Source of the DNA: JACKEQ01 sp041389565 | GTDB lineage: Bacteria; Myxococcota_A; UBA796; GCA-2862545 | Length of the DNA: 64,000 bases | Assembly (NCBI GenBank): GCA_041389565.1 | Contig: JAWKRP010000005.1 | Span: 1-64,000, forward strand | Reading direction: 5' to 3' | Part shown: piece after piece, positions 42,446-51,117 of the stretch | Layout: every line of letters starts with the position of its first letter | Numbering within the stretch: position 1 is the first letter of the stretch | Made by a program: the position numbers and the translations under genes | Notes under the pieces: model-generated | Seen by the model: the letters and a program-made list of their open reading frames with translations, nothing else | The model's database searches: none | What the model was told of the DNA's origin: nothing

Positions 42446-44053
42446 ATGACACTGAACGCCGCCATCGATGCCTGGAACCGCGCAGACCGCCGCACTGCCC
42501 TCCTCGAGATGCGCGAGGTCTGGTCTGCCACGCGCAGCCCCCGCATCGCGGCGCTGATCCGCGCCGTGCCCGAGCCCGACCGTCCGGCGCTCGAAGAAGG
42601 CACGGGCAAGAAGCCCAACGCCGCATGGCACGCCCTGGCGACCCAGGGGGACCCGCTCGATCTGCCGCGGCTCGCGCGCTCCCTGCTCGGCGGCACATCG
42701 AACCAGGGCATCGAGCGCCTCGCTGCGCTGCCCGACGATCCGCGGCTGACGTCCGCGCTGGTCGCCCTCCTCGACGACCCTCCCCGCAGCTCGCAGGGCA
42801 GCATGCCGTTCTGGCGCGCCGTCCTGGCGCGGCTCGGCGAGCTCGGCGAAGCTTCGGTGGCGCCCGAGCTGGCCCGTCTGGGCGACGGGTATGCGTCGCG
42901 CATCCCCACCTCCGTGGGCGAGTGGCTCGGGAACCAGTGCACGAAGGTGGGGGTGGCGCTGGCGAAGTGCACGTGCACCGACCCCGAAGACCCCGCGCTC
43001 GACACGCTGGAAGCGCTGCTCGCGAGCGAGCTCGGCACGCTGGTGCGCGAAGACGCGAGCCACCGGAACGAGGTGGCCCGCGAAGAAGACCTGCTGGCCG
43101 CCATCTACGCCAGCCCCGACTCGATGGCGGCGCGCGTGGCCTATGGCGACTGGCTGCTCGAGCAGGGCGACCCGCGGGGTCCGTGGATGCGCGCCCAGCT
43201 CGACGGCGATCGATCGTCGCCGCCCGAAGCGATGAAGCCACGCGTGCTGGGCGCCATCGCGGGGGCCGTGATGACAGCGCGCTTCCGGGACGGGTTCGCG
43301 GACACCGTGTGGCTCTGGGGCAGCAAGGCCGCCATCCCGAAGTCCATCGGGCGGCCCGAGTGGGCCACGGTCACCGAGATGCACATCGTCGGCTGGCCAT
43401 CCGCCAGCTACGAACCCGACCGACCGTTCCTGAACAAGCTGCGCAAGCTCGTGTCCGACCCCGCGCTCACGAGCCTGAAGCGGCTGTCGGGTCCGGCGGT
43501 GCAAGACCTGCAGCAGCTCGCCGACGCCGGGCGCACGCTCGAGTCCGTGGGCCTGGCGCAGCGGATCCAGCTCTCGGATGCCCCCGAGGTGCGCGTGCTC
43601 GTCGACGCGCTGCGTCCCACCCATCTCGCGCTGGGCGAGCTGGGAGAGCACATGCCGGCCTTCCTCGACCAGCTCGATCTGGGCGCGCTCAGGTCCCTGC
43701 GCCTGAGCTCGGCCATGCCCCTCCACGCCCTCGTCACGCGGTTCGAGCCCACGCATCTCGAGACGCTGGTGGTGTCTCCGTACGCGCTGCATGGCGCGCT
43801 GGCGCTGACCCGCGACGGCGACGGGCACTTCTCGGTGATGACGTTGCACCGGGAGCGCAGCCACATGGACTGGAAGCTGGAGTCCCTCGAGAAGGTGCTG
43901 GACGGTGTGGCCCACGTGTCGTCGTTCCACATCGCCGACCATCCGTGCCGCGTGGGCTTCCAGACCCCCTACGACGACACGGTTGCGCTCACCCCCGACG
44001 ATCGGGCCGGTATCGCGGGGCTGTTGGCCCGCTTCGGCGTCACGCCGACCTGA
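42446..44053 (+). CDS. Repeat-companion (TIGR02996-like) domain protein
   Basis: 535 aa. Cytoplasmic: no signal peptide. The N-terminal half is helical and HEAT-like. At ~205-260 is the repeat-companion signature REEDLLAAIYASPDSMAARVAYGDWLLEQGD followed by PRGPWMRAQL, quoted here as LLAAIYASPDSMAARVAYGD, of TIGR02996, a domain first noted in Myxococcus and Gemmata next to leucine-rich repeats. The C-terminal ~250 residues have LRR-like periodicity (LKRLSGPAVQDLQQLADAG, LALGELGEHMPAFLDQLDLG, LRSLRLSS), as usual for the family. Molecular function unknown. Probably translated from a leaderless message. Confidence 0.85.
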   Translation: MTLNAAIDAWNRADRRTALLEMREVWSATRSPRIAALIRAVPEPDRPALEEGTGKKPNAAWHALATQGDPLDLPRLARSLLGGTSNQGIERLAALPDDPRLTSALVALLDDPPRSSQGSMPFWRAVLARLGELGEASVAPELARLGDGYASRIPTSVGEWLGNQCTKVGVALAKCTCTDPEDPALDTLEALLASELGTLVREDASHRNEVAREEDLLAAIYASPDSMAARVAYGDWLLEQGDPRGPWMRAQLDGDRSSPPEAMKPRVLGAIAGAVMTARFRDGFADTVWLWGSKAAIPKSIGRPEWATVTEMHIVGWPSASYEPDRPFLNKLRKLVSDPALTSLKRLSGPAVQDLQQLADAGRTLESVGLAQRIQLSDAPEVRVLVDALRPTHLALGELGEHMPAFLDQLDLGALRSLRLSSAMPLHALVTRFEPTHLETLVVSPYALHGALALTRDGDGHFSVMTLHRERSHMDWKLESLEKVLDGVAHVSSFHIADHPCRVGFQTPYDDTVALTPDDRAGIAGLLARFGVTPT

Positions 44054-44159
44054 CGGGACGGGCCCGTTGCAGGGTCCGGGGGCTGGACCCGGTCTTGACG
44101 GGTCAACGAATCATCATTATGTTTACAGTGCTGCACACTCCATGTGCCCTGTGCGTGGG

Positions 44160-44267
44160 TGTGATCTTCCAGCCCGTCGAGCTCCGCGGCGGTCAGCAGT
44201 CGGTGGTCAGCGGTCAGCTGGAGTGATCTGGCTTTCGAGCTGGCTGATGGCTGTTGGCTGATGGCTG
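44160..44267 (+). repeat. Heptamer-based intergenic repeat element, copy B
   Basis: In the 429-base gene-free gap 44054-44482. From 44191 the units run ggtcagc, agtcggt, ggtcagc, ggtcagc, tggagtg, atctggc, tttcgag, ctggctg, atggctg, ttggctg, atggctg, in the same phase as copy A (30079-30186), from GGTGTGATC onwards about three-quarters identical over 60 bases. The two halves are near-complementary. Just upstream (44100-44150) the DNA is AT-richer than the rest of the window. Confidence 0.65.
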
Positions 44268-44293
44268 ATTCACGCCCCTGTGCTTCCGCCGGT

Positions 44294-44350
44294 GAATTCA
44301 GGGAGGAGTCAGCGAGCCAGCTCGCTGAAGGCTCCCGGCAACAGGAATCC
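44294..44350. repeat. Dispersed intergenic repeat, copy 3, with nested hairpin
   Basis: GAATTCAGGGAGGAGTC (44294-44310) is the reverse complement of the block in copies 1 and 2; CAGGAATCC (44342-44350) also recurs. A perfect stem CAGCGAG/CTCGCTG (44310-44316 with 44321-44327, loop CCAG) is nested within GGGAG/CTCCC. Directly follows heptamer copy B. From 44351 to 44482 I see a 12-base palindrome (44363-44374) and otherwise only the leader of the NYN gene. Confidence 0.5.
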
Positions 44351-44482
44351 AACGTCCCGGCGTCGATGCATCGATTCCACAACCCAATCCGAGGAGGATC
44401 CCATCCGAGACCGAGCCCGTTCCCACCACGCCCGACGCCCCCTGCCCCTGATCCTCGCGCCCATCGCGGCCGGAGGTGCCGG

Positions 44483-45211
44483 ATGAGCGCCGACACCGAG
44501 CCGAACATCGCGTGCTTCGTCGACTACGAGAACGTCGCGCTGGGCGCGCGGGACGCGAAGCTCGCGGCCTTCGACATCGCCGTAGTGCTCGAGCGTCTGC
44601 ACGAGAAGGGCAAGCTCGTCGTGAAGCGCGCGTACTGCGACTGGTCGAGCTACGCGTCGTCGAAGAAGCCCCTGCACGGCGCCGGCTTCGAGATGATCGA
44701 GGTGCCCCACGTGTCGTACTCGGGCAAGAACAGCGCCGACATCCGGATGGCCGTCGACGCGGTGGACCTCTGCCACACGAAGAGCCACCTCGACATCTTC
44801 GCGATCGTGAGCGGAGACAGCGACTTCTCGCCGCTCGTCGGCAAGCTGCGCGAGAACGACAAGCACGTGGTGGGCATCGGCGTGAAGTCGAGCACCAGCC
44901 GGCTGCTCGTGGACTGCTGCGACGAGTTCGTGTTCTACGACGAGCTCGTGCAGACGGCCCACTCCGGCGACCCCACCGAGGCCGTCGACCTCGTGGCGAC
45001 GACCGCTCACGCCCTGCTCCGCGACCGCAACCCACCCGTGTGGGGCTCGCACGTGAAGCAGGCGCTGAAGCGCAAGATCCCCCAGTTCAACGAGGCGTTC
45101 TTCGGGTATCGCAGCTTCAACCAGGTGCTGGAGGCCGCCGCGAAGGCCGGACGCCTGGAGATGCAGAAGGACGACCCTTCGGGCGGCTACCAGATCCACG
45201 ACGCCGCGTGA
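44483..45211 (+). CDS. NYN-domain ribonuclease-like protein with C-terminal LOTUS/OST-HTH domain
   Basis: 242 aa from ATG 44483 with GGAGG 7 bases upstream; an in-frame ATG at 44367 would add a basic proline-rich stretch without a ribosome site. PIN-like NYN (DUF88/LabA) fold: D14 and N17 in CFVDYENV, KNSADIRMAVDAVD, and the acidic IVSGDSDFSPL. The aspartates are arranged as in metal-dependent RNases of the PIN superfamily. Residues ~165-240 (VDLVATTAHALLRDRN, FFGYRSFNQVLEAA, RLEMQKDDPSGGYQI) match an OST-HTH/LOTUS RNA-binding domain. It therefore probably cleaves or handles RNA; the target is unknown. Confidence 0.92.
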   Translation: MSADTEPNIACFVDYENVALGARDAKLAAFDIAVVLERLHEKGKLVVKRAYCDWSSYASSKKPLHGAGFEMIEVPHVSYSGKNSADIRMAVDAVDLCHTKSHLDIFAIVSGDSDFSPLVGKLRENDKHVVGIGVKSSTSRLLVDCCDEFVFYDELVQTAHSGDPTEAVDLVATTAHALLRDRNPPVWGSHVKQALKRKIPQFNEAFFGYRSFNQVLEAAAKAGRLEMQKDDPSGGYQIHDAA

Positions 45212-45218
45212 GCGGGGC

Positions 45219-46019
45219 TCACCAGCGGTGGTGGTCGTCGAGCCAGACGGGATCGATGCCGTCGATCGCGGCCACCGCCACGCGCAGCGCGTCACGCTCG
45301 GCCTGCGCCTTGAGGTCGAGCGCCACCGACTCCGCTCGCCCGCGCGCCGCCACGACCGCGCAGATGCACGCCGCGCCGAGCCCGTAGACGCTCGCCATCT
45401 TGAACAGGGTGCCGGCCTCCATCTCGAAGTTCAGCACCCGCAGCGCCTGGTATGCGTCGATGAGGCCCGTACGCGACGGCAGCAGGTTCGGGTTGAACGA
45501 GGTCTCCGTGCGCTCCTGGCCTTCGTAGAAGGTGTCGACGGACGCCGTGAGCCCGACGTGCCAGTCGACCCCGAGCTTCCGCGCGGCATCGACCAGCGCG
45601 AGCGTCCAGAACGGGCTCGCTGCGGCGGGGTACTCCGTGGGCGCGATGTCTTCGGCGGCTCCCTGCCGGCACAGCGCGCCACGCGAGATCACGACGGACC
45701 CCGCGGGCACATGGGGCTGGATCGACCCGCACGTGCCGACGCGCAGGATGTGCCGGATGCCGACCTGTGCCAGCTCGTTCACCACGATGCTCGCCGACGG
45801 CGCGCCCATCCCGCTCGTCGCGCTCACCACGCGCCGCCCGCCCGGGGTGCGCCCGACGTAGCTGTTCAGCCCCCGGTTCGTGGACAGTACCTTCTCGAAC
45901 CCCAGGTGCTCGTGCGCCACCCGGGACGCGCGGTCGGGGTCGCCACACAGGATGGCGACGTCGATCCCGTCGATGTCGTCCGGCCCGAAGCCGATGTGGT
46001 ACCGCACGTCCGAAGCCAT
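45219..46019 (-). CDS. udp: Uridine phosphorylase
   Basis: 266 aa from ATG 46019 behind GGAGGG. Family-I nucleoside phosphorylase: AILCGDPDRA (phosphate loop), TSGMGAPSASIVVNELAQVG, RVGTCGSIQPHVPAGSVV, VGLTASVDTFYEGQER, and MEAGTLFKMASVYGLG. The order and spacing match E. coli Udp through most of its length, including the DTFYxGQER loop. It splits uridine with phosphate to uracil and ribose 1-phosphate in pyrimidine salvage. The gene is convergent with the NYN gene (7 bases apart). Confidence 0.93.
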   Translation of the reverse strand: MASDVRYHIGFGPDDIDGIDVAILCGDPDRASRVAHEHLGFEKVLSTNRGLNSYVGRTPGGRRVVSATSGMGAPSASIVVNELAQVGIRHILRVGTCGSIQPHVPAGSVVISRGALCRQGAAEDIAPTEYPAAASPFWTLALVDAARKLGVDWHVGLTASVDTFYEGQERTETSFNPNLLPSRTGLIDAYQALRVLNFEMEAGTLFKMASVYGLGAACICAVVAARGRAESVALDLKAQAERDALRVAVAAIDGIDPVWLDDHHRW

Positions 46020-46062
46020 GGCGCCCTCCGCGGGCAGCATACGCTCCGACGCCCCGCGGGGG

Positions 46063-47421
46063 TCAGGGTGGGCGCCCTTCGGCCCGTTCGAGCTGCATCG
46101 TCGCGAGCCAGCGGTCGAGCTTCGCGAACGACGCCTCGGGACGCTGGACATGGCTCTCGTGCCAGCCGACCTTCCGCAGGCCCGGCGCGAGCGCGACCAG
46201 CGTGGTGTGCGGGGCCTCTCCGGCGCGGTACCAGCGGCTCCAGGTGAGCTGGGCTTCCGAGAACACCCCAGCGGTGTCGCGCACGAGCTCGATGCCGTCG
46301 GGCGCCACGAGCCGGTCGATCCGGTGCGTGGACGCGCTGGCGGCCGGAACCACGGGCCCTTCCACGGTGGTGACCTCCAGACGTCCGATGGACACGGGCT
46401 CCCCGGGGAACGCCGCCGCGATTCCGCCGGGCGTTCCGATCACGCGCACCGAGGGCAGTGGCACGCCCACCCGGCGCAGGGACGACAACCGGAACGTGCC
46501 GTCCGCCCGGGCACGAAGGCCTGCTGGCGCCTCCGGTGCGAGGGGTCCGGCAGAGAGCACGAGCTCGGCGTCGAGGGTGCGAGACGGGTCGAGCAGGCGA
46601 GCCGCTCCGAACGTCCCGGCTTCGCGGGCCCTCCACAGGCCCCCCCCGTCCACGGTGAGGGACACGAGGGTGCGCTCCGCGGGTGCCGTGCGGACGAGCT
46701 CGTCGAGTGACAGCACTGAGGAGTCGCGGTCCCGAAGGGACGGGCCAGGTCCGCCAACGGCCGCGACGGTCCGTGAGTCGCGGTGGATGTGGACCTCGGG
46801 CGTGACGCAGCGGGCGAGCGCGGGTGGGATGGGTGCGGGATCACCGGATGCACGCAGCTCGAGCCGGCGGAGGCCCCAGGAGCTCGTGATTCGCACGACG
46901 TCCGCGAGCTCGGCCGTGTCCGCGACCACGCCGAGGGTGTGCAGGACCCGCCCCCGCGGCTCGAGGGCTTCGAGCTGGTCGGGCGTGACCCACCGGACCT
47001 CGCGCAGCGCGTCGAACCCGGCCTCCCCGAGGTGTGCGATCAGGGCTCGGGGGCCCTGCGGCAGCGTCAGCCGGCGGACCGTTCGCCACGCATCCGCCCC
47101 CCTGATGGCGTTCACCCACTTCCGCTCCGACGACGCGTGCAGCACGGCCGGCCCGACGTCGAGCGCGAGCGGGAAGCCCCGGTCCCACGTGACCTCGGCG
47201 TGCAGGAAGCCCTCTCCGAGGAACGCCACGCGGTGGGTGCGCTGGAGGTAGGTCGCGCGATGGCGGGCGGACGCGTCGTCGCGAAACTGGAGCGCGATGA
47301 GCTCGCCCCGCGGGTCCCCGCGAAGCTGGAGCGCATCGGCGAGCACGTGGCGCGGCGCGTCGTCGTCCGGCGCGTCCCACACGGCCTGGAACAGCGCCGG
47401 AAGGTCTGGCGGGCCGCCCAC
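46063..47421 (-). CDS. Repeat-companion (TIGR02996-like) domain protein
   Basis: 452 aa from GTG 47421, 8 bases after the stop of the 998-aa gene. The N-terminal ~50 residues hold the repeat-companion motif in short form: LPALFQAVWDAPDDDAPRHVLADALQLRGDPRGELIALQ. In short pieces: AVWDAPDDDAPRHVLADAL and GDPRGELIALQ. The remainder is irregular beta and LRR-like (LRRLELRAS, LSSLRRVGVPLP). Related in its N-terminus to 42446-44053. Cytoplasmic. Position directly after the LysM protein suggests co-transcription; no functional link is evident. Confidence 0.8.
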   Translation of the reverse strand: MGGPPDLPALFQAVWDAPDDDAPRHVLADALQLRGDPRGELIALQFRDDASARHRATYLQRTHRVAFLGEGFLHAEVTWDRGFPLALDVGPAVLHASSERKWVNAIRGADAWRTVRRLTLPQGPRALIAHLGEAGFDALREVRWVTPDQLEALEPRGRVLHTLGVVADTAELADVVRITSSWGLRRLELRASGDPAPIPPALARCVTPEVHIHRDSRTVAAVGGPGPSLRDRDSSVLSLDELVRTAPAERTLVSLTVDGGGLWRAREAGTFGAARLLDPSRTLDAELVLSAGPLAPEAPAGLRARADGTFRLSSLRRVGVPLPSVRVIGTPGGIAAAFPGEPVSIGRLEVTTVEGPVVPAASASTHRIDRLVAPDGIELVRDTAGVFSEAQLTWSRWYRAGEAPHTTLVALAPGLRKVGWHESHVQRPEASFAKLDRWLATMQLERAEGRPP

Positions 47422-47429
47422 CGTGCCGC

Positions 47430-50426
47430 TCAGGACTGCGGACGCTCGATCGCGCCTTCCTGGATGGCGCCTTCGAGCAGCACGGCGAGCTCGGGGTCGT
47501 GCGCGCGGGCATCCTCGATGAGCGAGCCCACGTACTCCACGCCGTCTTCGGGGAGGTGCGCGAGCACGTCGCGGATGACCTCGTTCCGCACGGCCGGATC
47601 CTCGAGCTCGAACGCGAGGCTGAAGGCCAGTGCGGGGTTCTTGTCCTCATACGTCAGGCGCACGGCTGCGCTCTGGATGTAGGCGGACTGGAGCGCCGGA
47701 TCGCCGAGATCGCGGAACGCGTCGATCGAGGTCACCTCGCGGAACTGCATGTCGAGCACGCCCGCTGCGGTCGACCGGTACCGGTCGAGGTCCCTCACGT
47801 CCATCAGCTCGAGGTCCGCCGGATCGAGGTCGCGGTCTTCGGCGTACAGCTCGATGGCGAGCTGGTCGACGTGCCCGGACAGGCCTGTCCACTGGGCCCG
47901 CGTCTCGGCGTCGGTGTTCCCGACGGGGCTCAGGTTGTTGTGGTCTTCGATGTTGCCCAGGTACGAGTACTGGTCTCCGTCGTGCGCTTCGTACGCGATG
48001 CGCTCGGGGAACACCGGGTCGCTGAACGCCGTGAAGTAGTACTCGGCGGCATCTTCGTTGAACAGCGCCTCTTCGGCCGCGTGGGTGTCGGCGAGGTACT
48101 GCTCGAGGCCGGCCATCTGGTCGTCGTTCAGCGTGACGGTGTAGGCCGCCTGCTGCCCGTCCTCGAGGTCGAGGTCGTGCCCGTAGTCGCCTGTGACCCC
48201 CGCGAACAGCGCGATGTCGGTGTTCTCCTCGGGGTTCGTGATGGCGAAGCTGTCGACCTGCGTGCCGTCGCCGAACGGCTGCCACCCGAAGATGCTCAGA
48301 CCGCCACGGTCGATGCTGGTGTTCGAGCTGAACTCGCTCTCCGTCAGGCCCTGCTCGTTCCGGTACCGGTTCTCGGCGAGGATCTGCTCGTAGCTCGACT
48401 GGAGGAGGGTGAGGCCGAGCGGACCGGAGGTGACCCCCACGCTCGCGCCGCTGGTGCGGATGTCGGCGAGCTCCATGTTCTGGTACGTCGTCGAGCCAGC
48501 GATGGGGAGGTCGCCCTCCTCGTGCCGCTCGAGGAACTGTGCGTTCGCATCGGCCACGATGGAGTGGATGTCGATGTCGGGAGGCGTGAGCGAGTCTCCG
48601 AACGGGTAGTCCTCCTGGGCCGCGCGGTGGCCGAGGTACGTCTCGACGTCCTCGCGGGTCTTGTCGTCGAGACCGTCGAGGGCGCCCGGGAGCAGCCCGA
48701 ACTCCGTGAACATCTCGGCCTGCTGGCGCCCGTCGGGGGTCGTGGTGTCGATGCGGAACCGCACCTGGGAGACGTGCCCCTCGCCAGCGGTGATCCCGAG
48801 CTCGAGGGTGCCGAGCGCGGAGAGCCCGATCTGCGCCGCCCCCTGGTCCATCGCGGTGATGGCGACGTCCATCATCCCGGCGTCGTCCATGGCCATCGTG
48901 ACCTCGTGGGCGTCCTCCTCGCTGCGCCCGAGGCTGACGCCGACGCCCGCGTAGCCGGCTCCGACCTTCCAGGAGCCCTGTCCGAACTCCGAGAACGACA
49001 CGGCCTCACCGGCACCGAGGTTCTCCCAGTCGAACGCCGAGAGTGACTCCGCGCCCCCGAGCACGGCCTCGCGCCGCTCGAGCATCCACTCCCGGAACTC
49101 CTCGGGGTTCGCGTCGATGTAGGCCTGGCGGGCCGCCATGCTCACGGGGTCGGTGATGTCGGCGCTCAGGCCTTCGATGGGGAAGTTCTGGATGGCGGTG
49201 TGGTACGCCGAAACGTCGGAGGCGCCGCCGCTGGCTTCCCCCGAGAGCGAGACGCCGCGCAGCTCCGCGCCCGCGCCGACCTTCCAGTCCCACACGTCGG
49301 TCTCGGAGGCCGATCCGATGGGGCCGCCCAGGAAGTCGAGCGCGTTGCCGGCGGCAGTGTAGTGCCCGCCGCTGGTCTGCACGCCCACCTCGGTCTGATC
49401 CCAGGCGGCATGGGCGCCCACGGCGAGATCCAGCCCGTTCAGCGTGCTCGCGCCGTCGAAGCCGATGGCGTTGGGGCCCCCGCTGATCACCGCGCCCGCG
49501 TACTCGAGCTTGCCCTCGGAGTTCACCTGGTAGCCGGCCTGTACCATCGCCGGCGTGAGGTAGTCGCTGGCGGACGGCGCCTGCCCGAGCGGGTCGAGCC
49601 ACTCGAGCATGGCATCGAACGCCTCGGTTCCCTCTTCGATCTCGTAGGCGTCGCCGAGGATCTCGCGCACGCGGGCGTCGTGGATCTCCTGCTCGGTCGG
49701 CTCGGGAGCGACCGCCGGCGTGGTGTCGACCTCGGGAGCCGCGTCGAGCTCGGGAGGCACCATGGTGGGGCCCACGACCCCCCTGTCGGGAGCCCCGAAC
49801 ACGGGCAGGTCGAAGACCGGACCGAGGTCGACGTCGGGGACGCCGAGGGACGGGGCTTCGGTGTCCACGACGGGCGCTTCGACGGACAGGAGCACTTCGG
49901 GCGCCACGTCGACGTCGGGGGCATCGAGACCCGGTGGCAGCACCGCCTCCGGCGCCTGGTCGACCGCGACATCGACCCCGGGAGCCGCGTCGACGTCGGG
50001 GGCGTCGAGGGTGGGCCCCTCCGCGAGCACGTCGGGAACGGCGATTCCGCCGATCATGAGGCTCTGGCCCGGAAGGATCAGGTCGGGGTCGTCGCCGATG
50101 ACGCCCTTGTTGGCCTCGTAGATCTCGGTCCAGCGCGAGGCGTCGCCGTAGACCTGCTTCGCGATGTCCCACAGGGTGTCGCCCTTGGCGACGTCCCGAC
50201 GCGCGGACGCCTGTGGAGCGGGCACGGGGGCGGCGGATGGGCCCTCGACCGCGGGACCGACCGCGGGACCGAATCCGAGCCAGGACTCCTCTGCGGGTGC
50301 AGGTGTGGCCGAGACGGTGTCGAGCGCGGCCTGGTTGCTCATCACCGGGGCTGGGGTCTCGCGTGCCGGGCGCGCAGCGGGACGAGGAGACCTCACCGGC
50401 GCGGCCGGCGTAGAACGCTCTTTCAT
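47430..50426 (-). CDS. Large LysM-domain protein, possible contractile-injection-system cargo or scaffold
   Basis: 998 aa, no signal peptide. The basic Pro/Ala/Arg start (MKERSTPAAPVRSPRPAARP) and MSNQAALDTVSA resemble the N-termini of proteins linked to extracellular contractile injection systems, which typically carry a (G/S)NxA(A/V) motif. LysM at ~78-127: DVAKGDTLWDIAKQVYGDAS then WTEIYEANK and LILPGQSLMI. A linker of APDVD-type repeats (~130-245) follows, then ~700 residues rich in Gly, Ser and Asp with beta periodicity. The segment VRFRIDTTTPDGRQQAEMF...FGLLPG aligns with LEYRMDLSKPADLEAFETF...GVMPA of the 742-aa protein at 53782, showing common ancestry. The C-terminal ~100 residues are helical. 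Function unknown. Confidence 0.8.
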   Translation of the reverse strand: MKERSTPAAPVRSPRPAARPARETPAPVMSNQAALDTVSATPAPAEESWLGFGPAVGPAVEGPSAAPVPAPQASARRDVAKGDTLWDIAKQVYGDASRWTEIYEANKGVIGDDPDLILPGQSLMIGGIAVPDVLAEGPTLDAPDVDAAPGVDVAVDQAPEAVLPPGLDAPDVDVAPEVLLSVEAPVVDTEAPSLGVPDVDLGPVFDLPVFGAPDRGVVGPTMVPPELDAAPEVDTTPAVAPEPTEQEIHDARVREILGDAYEIEEGTEAFDAMLEWLDPLGQAPSASDYLTPAMVQAGYQVNSEGKLEYAGAVISGGPNAIGFDGASTLNGLDLAVGAHAAWDQTEVGVQTSGGHYTAAGNALDFLGGPIGSASETDVWDWKVGAGAELRGVSLSGEASGGASDVSAYHTAIQNFPIEGLSADITDPVSMAARQAYIDANPEEFREWMLERREAVLGGAESLSAFDWENLGAGEAVSFSEFGQGSWKVGAGYAGVGVSLGRSEEDAHEVTMAMDDAGMMDVAITAMDQGAAQIGLSALGTLELGITAGEGHVSQVRFRIDTTTPDGRQQAEMFTEFGLLPGALDGLDDKTREDVETYLGHRAAQEDYPFGDSLTPPDIDIHSIVADANAQFLERHEEGDLPIAGSTTYQNMELADIRTSGASVGVTSGPLGLTLLQSSYEQILAENRYRNEQGLTESEFSSNTSIDRGGLSIFGWQPFGDGTQVDSFAITNPEENTDIALFAGVTGDYGHDLDLEDGQQAAYTVTLNDDQMAGLEQYLADTHAAEEALFNEDAAEYYFTAFSDPVFPERIAYEAHDGDQYSYLGNIEDHNNLSPVGNTDAETRAQWTGLSGHVDQLAIELYAEDRDLDPADLELMDVRDLDRYRSTAAGVLDMQFREVTSIDAFRDLGDPALQSAYIQSAAVRLTYEDKNPALAFSLAFELEDPAVRNEVIRDVLAHLPEDGVEYVGSLIEDARAHDPELAVLLEGAIQEGAIERPQS

Positions 50427-50448
50427 GAGTCACACGGGGGATCGAGGA

Positions 50449-50480
50449 GAGATCGAGATCTCCGGGATCCTACCATCCCG
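50449..50480. other. Two adjacent inverted repeats upstream of the LysM gene
   Basis: GAGATC-GA-GATCTC (50449-50462) and CGGGAT-CCTACC-ATCCCG (50463-50480) lie back to back between the stop of the PDZ lipoprotein gene and the ATG at 50426. They could be a weak terminator for the former or operator sites for the latter; no U-tract. Confidence 0.35.
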
Positions 50481-50510
50481 AGCTGCCGGAAGTCTCCGCA
50501 CGAACCGGTG

Positions 50511-51041
50511 CTACTCGGGGACGATGAGCGTCAGCGTCACGGGAGAGCCGCGCCGAGAGATTGCGAACGCGTAGCTCCCGGCCTCCTGCACGACGTTGTA
50601 CGCCTCCATGGCGGCGGTCATGGAGTCGAGCGCGAGCCCGTTCACCGAGTGCACGATGTCGCCGTTGGCGAACCCGCAGCTGTCACCGGTCGAGCCGCGC
50701 CGGATGGCGGACAGACGGTAGCCGTCGAACTCCCCGGAGTCTCCGCGGTGCAGCAGCAGGCGCCCGGACCGCGACAGGGTCTCGAGGTCGGCCGTGAGGT
50801 CGGGCGGGAGCTGGTACACGCCTTCCGACACCTTCGTGCACTGCGGCCCGGTGGCGCTCGCGGGCTCAGCGTCGGCCTCGGGCTCGATCCGCGCGACGGA
50901 CAGGTCGACCACCTGCTGGCGGAGCGTGTCGATCTGCTCGCGCTGGTAGGCGCTCTCGTCGCGAAGCTGCTCGACCTCGGCACGGAGGCGCTCGACCTCG
51001 GTCGTGTCGGTCACACACCCGATCCACAGCAACAGCCACAT
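50511..51041 (-). CDS. Lipoprotein with coiled coil and GspC-like PDZ domain
   Basis: 176 aa. Signal MWLLLWIGCVTD, lipobox WIGC. Residues ~15-50 are a clear coiled coil (VERLRAEVEQLRDESAYQRE). Residues ~100-176 fit a PDZ domain of the type II secretion GspC kind: GYRLSAIRRGSTGDSCGFANGD, VHSVNGLALDS, AMEAYNVVQEAG and AFAISRRGSPVTLTLIVPE. GspC PDZ domains read SLLAKLGLQNGDVLLSVNG; the resemblance is good, but no other secretion genes are near, so this is an orphan lipoprotein probably recognising a peptide or protein end. Located 84 bases before the 998-aa LysM gene on the same strand. Confidence 0.82.
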   Translation of the reverse strand: MWLLLWIGCVTDTTEVERLRAEVEQLRDESAYQREQIDTLRQQVVDLSVARIEPEADAEPASATGPQCTKVSEGVYQLPPDLTADLETLSRSGRLLLHRGDSGEFDGYRLSAIRRGSTGDSCGFANGDIVHSVNGLALDSMTAAMEAYNVVQEAGSYAFAISRRGSPVTLTLIVPE

Positions 51042-51117
51042 GGGTCCTCCCGCGGAGATGCGCGACTATAGCGCTGTCGTCGCGGGCGAACCGAGCGCGA
51101 CCGGGTCACACTCTCCC

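Noticed and set aside
44280..44486. Small upstream ORF before the NYN gene
   Set aside because: Runs through repeat DNA, has no ribosome site at its ATG and no recognisable composition.
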